Of a stretch of DNA of 64,000 nucleotides, positions 35,230 through 42,737 are shown one piece after another (positions within the stretch are counted from its first letter, which is position 1; every line of letters begins with the position of its first letter). Origin of the DNA: Nocardia jejuensis NBRC 103114 (GTDB lineage Bacteria > Actinomycetota > Actinomycetes > Mycobacteriales > Mycobacteriaceae). A program made the translations under genes and the position numbers. The stretch is from assembly GCF_001613145.1 (NCBI RefSeq), contig NZ_BDBU01000043.1, positions 1-64,000 of the forward strand, in the 5' to 3' direction. Below the pieces are notes generated by a model. It was not told where the DNA came from. It did no database searches and saw only the letters and a program-made list of their open reading frames with translations.

Positions 35230-35305
35230 ATCCCATCCGGACCGGTCTACACGGCACCGGACCGAGTCCGGTGCCTGTCCCAGCGCGAGAACCTGCCGTC
35301 TCGAG

Positions 35306-35548
35306 CTAGTCCTTCTTCATCGTCTCGTAGATGCGTTTGCAGTCCGGGCATACCGGCGAGCCGGGCTTGGCCGACTTCGTCACAGGGAAGACCTCGCCGC
35401 AGAGGGCCACGACATGGGTGCCCATGACGGCGCTCTCGGCGATCTTGTTCTTCTTGACGTAGTGGAAGACCTTGGGGGCGTCGTCGTCGGTCTTCTCGTC
35501 GGAGGTGATTTCCGGACGTACCAGGGTGTCTGCGCTCACCCGATCCAT
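35306..35548 (-). CDS. DUF3039 family protein
   Basis: An 80-residue actinobacterial protein of the DUF3039 family. HYVKKNKIAESAVMGTHVVA is the family core, followed by LCGEVFPVTKSAKPGSPVC and PDC, which give Cys residues (C-Gly plus a CPDC pair) able to hold zinc. Function is unknown. It is divergent from the DUF3099 gene, a pairing I recall from other Mycobacteriales. Confidence 0.9.
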   Translation of the reverse strand: MDRVSADTLVRPEITSDEKTDDDAPKVFHYVKKNKIAESAVMGTHVVALCGEVFPVTKSAKPGSPVCPDCKRIYETMKKD

Positions 35549-35659
35549 GATGCCAGGATCGTGGCCGACAGGATGCGGGGAGGTGGGTTCGGAGCGTCGA
35601 GCGATACCGGCCAGATCAGGGCATGTGCATTAGACCGGCGTGAGTGCAAGACTCGAGGT

Positions 35660-36100
35660 ATGCAGCGTGACGGCGAATCCCAGGCCGAGTCGAGTGCCGG
35701 CGGTGATCGCCCCGACGTCGAGATCCACCCCGCCGGCTCGATTCCGATGCCGCCGCGGCCGTCGGCGGGCTGCTTCCCCGGTGAGCAGGACCATCCCGCG
35801 CTGATCACCGAGGCCGCGACGTCGCTGGATCAGCAGCATCGCAACCGGGTGCGCCGGTACACGATCATCATGGCCTTCCGCATTCCGTGCCTGGTGCTCT
35901 CGGCGGTGGCCTACAGCCTGTGGGGCAACTGGGTGATCTCGCTGCTGATCATCGGAGTCTCGATTCCGCTACCGTGGGTCGCGGTGCTGATCGCCAACGA
36001 CCGCCCGCCGCGCAGCAAGGAGGAGCCCAGTCGCTGGGACGGCCGCGAGGACGATCGCAAGGCACTCGAGTCACGCCCGCACAACTCCATCGACGGCTGA
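35660..36100 (+). CDS. DUF3099 family membrane protein
   Basis: A 146-residue protein with two adjacent membrane helices (about 75-90 and 92-110: IPCLVLSAVAYSLWGNWVIS, LLIIGVSIPLPWVAVLIAND) and charged tails. The core HPALITEAATSLDQQHRNRV followed by RRYTIIMAFRIPC matches DUF3099. Function is unknown. ATG 35660 is chosen since homology starts shortly after; the open frame from 35108 is not coding. Its 3' end overlaps the convergent MFS gene by 30 nt. Confidence 0.87.
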   Translation: MQRDGESQAESSAGGDRPDVEIHPAGSIPMPPRPSAGCFPGEQDHPALITEAATSLDQQHRNRVRRYTIIMAFRIPCLVLSAVAYSLWGNWVISLLIIGVSIPLPWVAVLIANDRPPRSKEEPSRWDGREDDRKALESRPHNSIDG

Positions 36101-37522
36101 GGGCATCCGCCGGATACTCGCCGACAGCAATGCCGCGATCGCGCACAGCCCGCCCGCGATGAACCAGGCCGTGGTGTAGCTGCCCTGCACATCGCGGATC
36201 ACGCCCGCGCCGAACGCGGCCAGCGCCGCACCGATCTGATGCGAGGCGAACACCCAGCCGAACGCGACCGGGCCGTCCGCACCGAAATGCTCGCGGCACA
36301 GCGCGACGGTCGGCGGCACGGTGGCGATCCAGTCCAGGCCGTAGAAGACGATGAACGCCCACATGCTCGGCTCCACATCCGGCGCGAAAAGCAGCGGCAA
36401 CACCAGCAGCGACAGCCCACGCAGCGAGTAGTAGCCGACCAGCAGGTAGCGCGAATCCATCCGGTCGGTGAGCCAGCCCGAGGCGATGGTGCCCGCCACA
36501 TCGAAGATTCCCACCAGCGCCAGCAGTCCGGCCGCCGTGGTCGCGGGCATGCCGTGATCGTGCGCGGCACTGACGAAGTGCGTGCCGATGAGCCCGTTGG
36601 TCGATGCGCCGCAGATCGCGAAACCGCCTGCCAACAGCCAGAACACGGGCTTGCGGACGATGGTGGCCAGCACGGTGAGCGCCCGCGACGCCCCGCCCGC
36701 GGCCTCGGTCCGAACCCCGACGGTGCTGCCGGGTTCGGCGCCGTACGCGGTGACGCCGATATCGCTCGGGAAGTCCCGGATGAACAGCAGCACCAGCGGC
36801 ACGACGGCCAGGGCGGCTCCCGCGACCAGCAGCGCGGGCACCCGCCAGCCGTGATCGATGGCGAGCCGGGCGATCAGCGGCAGGAAGATCAGCTGACCGG
36901 TCGCTCCCGCCGCGGTGAGCACACCGGTGACGAGCCCGCGCTGCCCGACGAACCAGCGACCGGTGATGGTGGCCACGAACGGCATGGACATCGAGCCCAC
37001 GCCGACGCCGACCAGCAGCCCCCAGGTCGCCATCAACTGCCACGGCTGGGTCATGAACACCGTCAGCCCACTGCCCGCCGCGATCAGCAGCAACGCGCAG
37101 GCGACCACCCGCCGGATGCCGAACCGATCCATCAGCGCCGCCGCGAACGGCGAAATCAGGCCGTACAGCAGCACATTCACCGATACGGCCGCACCGATCG
37201 TGCCGTGTGACCACCCGAACTCGGTGTGCAGCGGATCCATCAGCACGCCCGGCACCGACCGGAACGCGGCCGCACCCAGCAGCGCCACGAATCCGACCGC
37301 CGCCACGATCCACGCCGGATGCAGCTTGCGCGCCCGGCGCCCGGGACCGGGTATCCCGGTGCGCGGCAGGCCCGATTCCGACAGCGGCGCGGAGAGCACC
37401 GAGGCGGAGGCATCCGATGCCGCATCTCGCGGCGCGGATGCGGCTGTCGCCTCCGAGTGCTGCGGGGAACCCGTTGCGTCGGGCCGTGATCCGGAGATCG
37501 GATCGCTCGTCAGTTCGCTCAC
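36071..37522 (-). CDS. Major facilitator superfamily transporter
   Basis: A twelve-helix MFS carrier (483 residues from GTG 37522; ATG 37573 would give 500). Helix 1 begins near WIVAAVGFVALLGAAAF. The loop between helices 2 and 3 is AALMDRFGIRRVV, a match to the MFS signature. The closing half includes SGWLTDRMDSRYLLVGYYSL. The fold resembles OFA/MCT-like carriers of organic anions. It is divergent from a GlxA-type regulator, which may control it. The substrate cannot be inferred. Confidence 0.85.
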   Translation of the reverse strand: MSELTSDPISGSRPDATGSPQHSEATAASAPRDAASDASASVLSAPLSESGLPRTGIPGPGRRARKLHPAWIVAAVGFVALLGAAAFRSVPGVLMDPLHTEFGWSHGTIGAAVSVNVLLYGLISPFAAALMDRFGIRRVVACALLLIAAGSGLTVFMTQPWQLMATWGLLVGVGVGSMSMPFVATITGRWFVGQRGLVTGVLTAAGATGQLIFLPLIARLAIDHGWRVPALLVAGAALAVVPLVLLFIRDFPSDIGVTAYGAEPGSTVGVRTEAAGGASRALTVLATIVRKPVFWLLAGGFAICGASTNGLIGTHFVSAAHDHGMPATTAAGLLALVGIFDVAGTIASGWLTDRMDSRYLLVGYYSLRGLSLLVLPLLFAPDVEPSMWAFIVFYGLDWIATVPPTVALCREHFGADGPVAFGWVFASHQIGAALAAFGAGVIRDVQGSYTTAWFIAGGLCAIAALLSASIRRMPSAVDGVVRA

Positions 37523-37608
37523 CGATCGAGCGTGACGGAAATCCGGCTCGCGTACGAGTGGCCTGAATGACACAATGCGTAAAGATCAAGCCAATCTTGG
37601 AGAGACCC

Positions 37609-38703
37609 ATGCCCGTACCGGAGCAGACCATGCCGATCGAGAACTCCGACATATCGGGACAGCGCACCCGGCAGGACCGGACAGCCGCGCCCGGACCACA
37701 TCTGGTGGCCGTCCTCGCGCTCGCCCCGCTCGTCGGGTTCGATATGACGATTCCGCCGACCGTGCTGGGCTCGGCCCGCGACGAGGACGGGAATCGGCTG
37801 TACGACGTGCGGGTGTGCGGGCTGAGCACCGAGGGGATCGCGACCACCAACGGGTACACGATCGTGCCGGAGTTCGGACCGGAGTTGCTTTCTCGGGCGG
37901 ACACCGTGATCGTGCCGGGCACCCAGATTCCCGGACCGCGTACCCAGGGCGTCCTGCCCCGGGAGGTGGCCGCCGCCATGGCGAGTATCCGGCCCGATGC
38001 CCGGATCGTCTCGATCTGCACCGGTGCGTTCGTGCTCGCCGCGGCGGGAATGCTGGATGGCCGCAGAGCGACCACGCACTGGAACTTCGCGGACGCCTTC
38101 CGCGCCCTGTACCCCCGGGTCCGGCTCGACGAGAATCTGCTGTTCGTGAACGACGGAAACATCTGGAGCGCAGCGGGTCTCGCCGCGGGCATCGATCTGT
38201 GCCTGCACATCATCCGCACCGATCACGGCAGTGCGGCCGCCAACGGGGCCGCCCGGTACTGCGTGGTGCCGCCGTGGCGCGAAGGCGGGCAATCGCAGTT
38301 CATCGAACGGAACATCCCCGAGCCGGGCGCGGACGGCACCGCGCCCACCCGACTGTGGGCGCTGCGCCACCTCGGCCACGAGCTGGACCTCAATTCCCTT
38401 GCCGCCCACGCGCGGATGAGCGTGCGCACGTTCACCCGGCGGTTCAAGGCCGAGACCGGAATGGCGCCGGGCGCGTGGATCCTGCAGCAGCGGCTGCGGC
38501 ACGCGCGGCACCTGCTCGAGACCACCGATCTGCCGATCGACGAGGTCGCGCGCGCGGCGGGCATGGGCACCGCCGCCTCGCTGCGCCACCACATGCGGAC
38601 GGAGCTCGGCGTGCCGCCGCTGACCTACCGCAAGACTTTTCGCGCGAGTCCGGGTCGGCGAACGGGAGCGCTCACCGCGGCGCGCCCCGGGCTCGACGAC
38701 TGA
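37609..38703 (+). CDS. GlxA-like AraC-family regulator with GATase1/PfpI domain
   Basis: A 364-residue regulator. The N-terminal DJ-1/PfpI-like domain (about 25-205) contains VLALAPLVGFDMTIP and SICTGAFVLAAAGMLDGRRA, with the elbow Cys in SICTG. The C-terminal AraC domain (about 250-345) has LNSLAAHARMSVRTFTRRF and IDEVARAAGMGTAASLRHH. ATG 37609 follows TTGGAGAG. It faces a divergent MFS gene. GlxA-type regulators often control amine or amino-acid metabolism, but the ligand here is unknown. Confidence 0.9.
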   Translation: MPVPEQTMPIENSDISGQRTRQDRTAAPGPHLVAVLALAPLVGFDMTIPPTVLGSARDEDGNRLYDVRVCGLSTEGIATTNGYTIVPEFGPELLSRADTVIVPGTQIPGPRTQGVLPREVAAAMASIRPDARIVSICTGAFVLAAAGMLDGRRATTHWNFADAFRALYPRVRLDENLLFVNDGNIWSAAGLAAGIDLCLHIIRTDHGSAAANGAARYCVVPPWREGGQSQFIERNIPEPGADGTAPTRLWALRHLGHELDLNSLAAHARMSVRTFTRRFKAETGMAPGAWILQQRLRHARHLLETTDLPIDEVARAAGMGTAASLRHHMRTELGVPPLTYRKTFRASPGRRTGALTAARPGLDD

Positions 38704-38715
38704 CCTCGCGCAGCG

Positions 38716-38800
38716 TCCACGACCGCCCTCGACCCGCCCTCCACGACCGACCTCGACCGCGCTGCACGACCGATCACACGCGGCGTCCACGACAAACCTC
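38716..38800. repeat. Degenerate 23-24 bp tandem repeat
   Basis: The motif TCCACGACC (or TGCACGACC) recurs at 38716, 38740, 38763 and 38786, with spacing 24, 23 and 23 nt. Sequence between the cores is only partly conserved. It fills most of the gap between the GlxA-like gene and the tandem VOC gene. The period matches the upstream ppgK repeat, but the unit sequence differs. Confidence 0.6.
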
Positions 38801-38862
38801 CACACTGAACCCACGGGTGAGTACCGCGAGGAACAGTGTGTCCGCGAATGATGGGAGACAGC

Positions 38863-39588
38863 ATGACGATTCGATGGATCTGGGCGTTCCTGGACCGTCC
38901 CACGGCGCAGTTCGAGCGATGCCTCGAGTTCTGGACGGCGGTCACCGGCACCACACCCTCGCCCCGGCGCGGTGAATTCGACGAATTCCTCACGCTGCTA
39001 CCGGAATCGGGCGATCCGACTGTCAAGATGCAGGCGATCGGCGGCCCGCCGCGCGTTCATCTGGACCTGGACGTGGACGATGTGACGGCCGCGACCGAGC
39101 AGGCGGTGCGATTCGGGGCGACGATCGTGTTCGATCACCCCGACTACACCGTGCTCCGATCGCCGCACGGACTGATCTTCTGCTTCACCCCCGCGGGCGA
39201 GCACGGCACGCTCTCGCCCGTCATCACCGGCCCCGAAGGCGACCGGAGCCGACTCGACCAGATCTGCCTCGACATCGGCGCGGCGGATCACGAGAGCGAG
39301 GTCCGGTTCTGGACCGCCCTGACCGGGTGGACCTGGCGTCCCGGCACACTGCCGGAATACTCACGGCTGCAGCCGAATTCGCCACTGCCGATCAGCCTGC
39401 TACTGCAACGCCTGCGGGAGGATCGACCGACCTCGGCGCATATCGACCTGGCCTGCACGGATATCGAGGCGACGGCCGCATGGCACGAGAAGCTCGGTGC
39501 GCGCCGTCTCACCCGCGGCCAGGAGTGGCTGGTCATGGCTGATCCGACCGGTCAGCCATACTGCCTGACCGGCCGGATCCCGGCCTGA
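38863..39588 (+). CDS. Tandem VOC-domain protein
   Basis: A 241-residue protein with two VOC modules, about 1-117 (ending GLIFCFTPAGE) and about 125-238 (DQICLDIGAADHESEVRFWT to GQPYCLTGRIP). Single-chain double VOC proteins include glyoxalase-like and antibiotic-binding proteins. Possible metal ligands are His in RVHLDLDV and SAHIDLAC. ATG 38863 follows GGGAG. It converges on the orphan ATP synthase operon with only 34 nt between. Confidence 0.85.
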   Translation: MTIRWIWAFLDRPTAQFERCLEFWTAVTGTTPSPRRGEFDEFLTLLPESGDPTVKMQAIGGPPRVHLDLDVDDVTAATEQAVRFGATIVFDHPDYTVLRSPHGLIFCFTPAGEHGTLSPVITGPEGDRSRLDQICLDIGAADHESEVRFWTALTGWTWRPGTLPEYSRLQPNSPLPISLLLQRLREDRPTSAHIDLACTDIEATAAWHEKLGARRLTRGQEWLVMADPTGQPYCLTGRIPA

Positions 39589-39622
39589 ATTCAGTTCACC
39601 GCCACTGGTTTCCAGCGAGGCC

Positions 39623-40198
39623 TCACGGCCACTTCTGCTTCGGCTGCGGCCGAGCCTCCGAGGAGGAGTTGGCCAGCGCCTCGAGGTCCGCGAGGAACTT
39701 CTCGATGCTGTCCGAGCGCGCCTCGGGCGTGCTGACGTGCTCGCGCAGCTTTTCCTCGGTGAGGGCGAGCATGGCCGCGGACAGGTCGTTCTCCAGATCG
39801 CGAATCATCTGCCTGCGGTACTGCAGGATCTGATCGCGGCCCTGTTTACGGACCCGCTCGACCTCCATGGCGGCGGCCTCACGCATCTGCGCGATGATGC
39901 GGTCGGCATCCTCCCGGGCCTCCTCGCGCATGCGCTGGAGTTCGGCCTGGGCCTCGGCAACCGCACTGTCGTAGGAGGCCTTGGCTTCGCTGAGCCGGTC
40001 GGCGGCCAGCTCGCTCTCCTCCAATTGCCGCCGGACGGTGTCCTGCGCCTTGGTCATGATCTTCTTCACCGGGGGCACAACGTATTTGACGATGAACCAG
40101 ACGATGACAGCGAAGCCGAACAGCTGGCTGAAGAACACCGGCCAATCGAAGGTGATGTCGTAGACGCCCTCGGCCAGAATGCTGTCGGTGAGGATCAT
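39623..40198 (-). CDS. atpH: ATP synthase b' subunit, free-standing (no delta domain)
   Basis: A 191-residue Fo stalk protein equal to the N-terminal half of mycobacterial AtpH. It has a membrane helix (about 21-41: FFSQLFGFAVIVWFIVKYVV) and a long helix rich in Glu, Arg and Ala to about residue 178 (KFLADLEALA). In M. tuberculosis this continues as a roughly 250-residue delta domain; here it ends 14 residues later with a Pro/Gln/Lys tail and a stop. No delta sequence or F1 gene follows. Its start overlaps atpF by ATGA. The symbol denotes the b' part only. Confidence 0.85.
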   Translation of the reverse strand: MILTDSILAEGVYDITFDWPVFFSQLFGFAVIVWFIVKYVVPPVKKIMTKAQDTVRRQLEESELAADRLSEAKASYDSAVAEAQAELQRMREEAREDADRIIAQMREAAAMEVERVRKQGRDQILQYRRQMIRDLENDLSAAMLALTEEKLREHVSTPEARSDSIEKFLADLEALANSSSEARPQPKQKWP

Positions 40199-40701
40199 TC
40201 GGACCCCCGTCCTCTCTGCTGGCCGGCACTGGACCGGGGTCGATCTTTCACACCGAGCATTCGATCCGCCAGATCTTGCGCGAGCGGTTCGACGGATTCC
40301 CGGAGTTCGGCGGATACCTGGTCGGCTTCGGCGCGAAGGTGTGCCGTGGATTCGGCCACTATGTGGTCGGCTTCGCTCTGCGCCTGACCGCGCATCTGTT
40401 CGAGAATGGTCCGACCTTCCGCGCGTGCCTCATTGCGGATTTCGGCCGCTTCCGCGCGTGCCTTCTCCATCGCCGACTCGTACCGCGATTTGGCCTCGGC
40501 GAATACCTCGCCTGCCTGCTTCGCGGTCGCGGTCGTCTCGTCGACCCGCGCTTCGCGTTCCGCCAGCACCTGCCGGATCGGCGGAACGACGAAGAACCAG
40601 ATGACTCCGAGCACGATCAGGAAGATCGATAGCTCGACGAAGAAGGTTCCGTTGGGAATCAGGAAATTCCCAGCGGCCTCCACATCAGTTCTCGGAGACA
40701 T
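40195..40701 (-). CDS. atpF: ATP synthase subunit b
   Basis: A 168-residue b subunit. The opening NFLIPNGTFFVELSIFLIVL is the mycobacterial-type membrane helix, followed by VVPPIRQVLAEREARV and a long charged coiled helix forming the peripheral stalk. It starts 7 nt after atpE and its stop overlaps the b' start (ATGA). Expected partners are subunit a, the c-ring and, in a complete enzyme, the delta/F1 head, which is not encoded here. Confidence 0.92.
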   Translation of the reverse strand: MSPRTDVEAAGNFLIPNGTFFVELSIFLIVLGVIWFFVVPPIRQVLAEREARVDETTATAKQAGEVFAEAKSRYESAMEKARAEAAEIRNEARAEGRTILEQMRGQAQSEADHIVAESTAHLRAEADQVSAELRESVEPLAQDLADRMLGVKDRPRSSAGQQRGRGSE

Positions 40702-40708
40702 GATCTCG

Positions 40709-40960
40709 TCACTGACCGGGAGTGGCGAATACGAAAAGCGCCATGAACGCTAGATTGATGAAGTACGCGGCCTCGACCAAACCGACGGTGAGGAAGAAGC
40801 TACCGCGCAGACGACCTTCCGCCTCGGGCTGCCGCGTGATGCCTTCGATCAGCGCGGCGCCGGCGAGACCGTCACCGATTCCCGCGCCGATCGCACCGCC
40901 CGCCATAATGATGCCGCCGCCGATGAGGGCGCCCTGGACGATACTCGGATCTGCTGCCAT
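40709..40960 (-). CDS. atpE: ATP synthase subunit c
   Basis: An 83-residue c-ring proteolipid with two hydrophobic helices around a polar loop (RQPEAEGRLRG). The proton-carrying Glu is in helix 2 (VGLVEAAYFINLAF). Helix 1 carries GGAIGAGIGDGLAG. The residues lining the bedaquiline site in mycobacteria (Asp in GIGDG, Ala and Ile beside the Glu) are retained, so nothing suggests a dead subunit. ATG 40960 follows AGAGGAAG. Confidence 0.95.
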   Translation of the reverse strand: MAADPSIVQGALIGGGIIMAGGAIGAGIGDGLAGAALIEGITRQPEAEGRLRGSFFLTVGLVEAAYFINLAFMALFVFATPGQ

Positions 40961-41005
40961 TATTTCACTTCCTCTTGAAGAGATATCCCCGAACGGCAGT
41001 GCCGA

Positions 41006-41797
41006 TCAGTGCTTTTCATGCTCCAGCGACATCGACTGGCTGAAGTACAGGACGGTCAGCAGAGAGAAGATGAATGCCTGAATTCCACCGACGAAGAGGT
41101 CGAACAGTTTCCAGATGGCATTCGGACCCCAGCTGATCCAGAACGGGAACAATGTGATCACCGCGATCATGACGCCGCCGGCGAACATGTTGCCGAAGAG
41201 TCGCAACGCGAGGGAGAGCGGTTTCGCGATTTCCTCGATCACATTGATGAAAACCATGGGGCCCCAACCGGTGTGACCCTTGAGTAATTGCTTGACGTGT
41301 CCCAGCGGGCCGCGCCGCCAGACACCCGCGGCCTGATAGGCGAACAATACGAACAACGCCAGCGCGAAGGTGAAGTTGACGTCCGAGGCGGGCGGTGCGA
41401 TCAATTCCCCGGAGCCGTATTGCACCGGCAGGATGGACAGCCAGTTCGACAGCAGGATGAAGGTGAAGAGCGTCACCGCCAGCGGCAGCGCGAACGGCGC
41501 GACCTTCATGCCGATCGCCGTCTCCACCTGGGTGCGCATCTGCACGGTGACGGCCTCGAAGAACAGCTGAACACCGTTGGGCACCCCGGAGGTGATCTTT
41601 ATCCGCAGGTAGAAGGCCAGTCCGAGGACGATGAGCGCCGCGACGGTCGTCGAGACGATGGTGTCGACGTTGAAGTCGAGACCCCACAGGTGTGCGACCG
41701 CGTGATCACCGACGTGGATCTTCGGTTCCGACTTCTCCTCCGCGAGCAGGGAAATCGGTCCGGACATCGGCGGAAGCGAAGTGATGGGAATGCTCAT
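41006..41797 (-). CDS. atpB: ATP synthase subunit a
   Basis: A 263-residue a subunit with about six helices. The essential Arg is in LALRLFGNMFAGG, and PNAIWKLFDLFVGGIQAFIF forms the last helices contacting the c-ring. It follows mycobacterial AtpB closely throughout, with a different N-terminal 20 residues. ATG 41797 overlaps the atpI stop (ATGA), so translation is probably coupled. All residues needed for proton translocation that I can identify are present. Confidence 0.94.
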   Translation of the reverse strand: MSIPITSLPPMSGPISLLAEEKSEPKIHVGDHAVAHLWGLDFNVDTIVSTTVAALIVLGLAFYLRIKITSGVPNGVQLFFEAVTVQMRTQVETAIGMKVAPFALPLAVTLFTFILLSNWLSILPVQYGSGELIAPPASDVNFTFALALFVLFAYQAAGVWRRGPLGHVKQLLKGHTGWGPMVFINVIEEIAKPLSLALRLFGNMFAGGVMIAVITLFPFWISWGPNAIWKLFDLFVGGIQAFIFSLLTVLYFSQSMSLEHEKH

Positions 41798-42174
41798 GAT
41801 TGTTGGCGGAGCCCTTTCACTTCGGGCAGCACGGTCAAGAGAACGATAATGACTTGGAACATGGCCAGTCCGAAGAAGATCCCGATGCCATCGGGTCGGG
41901 TGAGGATGGCCACGACAATCGACAGACCCGTCAGGATGCCCAATCGACCCGCCGAGGAAAGAGCCAGTTTTTGTTTGCTGGGAGTTTCCGAATCGGTGAT
42001 GTGGACGATGTACATCCACGTGAGTCGGGCGTTGCCCCAACCGAGTACGAGACCGGCGTCGATGAAAACACCCAGTAACAATCGATCGAGCGCCCCGGTG
42101 GTCATCAGAGCCAGTACACCGAACACGGTGGCAATTGCCGCCGCACGGCGCATTTGGAGCCTGTTGACGTCCAC
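41794..42174 (-). CDS. atpI: AtpI-like membrane protein
   Basis: A 126-residue protein with four hydrophobic helices, placed where AtpI (Rv1303 in M. tuberculosis) precedes atpB. AtpI-like proteins help c-ring assembly or Mg uptake. GTG 42174 is chosen because an AAGGCGG ribosome binding site precedes it; the frame stays open to 42264. The last helices read IGIFFGLAMFQVIIVLLTVL. It opens the Fo-only operon. Identification rests on position and topology more than on sequence motifs. Confidence 0.72.
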   Translation of the reverse strand: MDVNRLQMRRAAAIATVFGVLALMTTGALDRLLLGVFIDAGLVLGWGNARLTWMYIVHITDSETPSKQKLALSSAGRLGILTGLSIVVAILTRPDGIGIFFGLAMFQVIIVLLTVLPEVKGLRQQS

Positions 42175-42737
42175 TTGCGACACCGCCTTGCAGTCATCCC
42201 ACCTCGTAGTGGGGCCTAACATGATCAATAGCATACACAGACGACTCTCGTTGCATGACAACAATTCTGATCTTCAAAATCTTTGATCTTGATGCTCCGA
42301 AACGTCTTTCAGCGACATTTCAGCGACGGCGATTCGATGCGGTTGCCGCACAGTCCTTTCCGCTCCAGCGCCGGTCAGGGCACATGCGGTATAGTTGATC
42401 TTGTGCGAGAGCGAACAATCCGCACCCCTGGACAGCGCAGAGCGAACGTTAGCGGGCATCGACACACTATTCGTAAGTCGCGCACCGAATTTCGCTTATG
42501 GATGTCCCATTGGATGTTAATGGCATTGCAAGCCAAAGTAATTCGCAGGTAAAAGTAGTAATTGTTCGGTAAAGATAGGCTTCGCGTTGGACCATGAGTC
42601 CCGGTGCCTCGAGGGTCCGTCCCACACCGGCGAACCGGTCACTGGAGCGAGCTCCCCCGCGGCACCGGAGCCCGTCGGCCACACCGCAGTGACCGACCTC
42701 GGGAACCGAGCCCGCCGACGAACGCCCGAGAGTTGCG
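42175..42737. promoter_or_regulatory. AT-rich divergent promoter region
   Basis: This 563-nt gap between atpI and the rightward methyltransferase gene is much richer in A+T than its surroundings: 42241-42300 has 25 G+C of 60. No gene is convincing. A candidate rightward promoter is TTGCAA (42526-42531), 18 nt, TAAAAG (42550-42555). GGTAAAAGTAG and GGTAAAGATAG start at 42548 and 42568, exactly 20 nt apart, and may be a tandem activator site. Confidence 0.45.

Noticed and set aside
35949..38219. 756-residue minus-strand frame across MFS and GlxA genes
   Set aside because: It mixes shadow sequence of two opposite genes; no domain continuity.
42283..42552. Possible 89-residue gene in the AT-rich gap
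   Set aside because: No ribosome binding site, no recognisable features, and it overlaps the likely promoter area.
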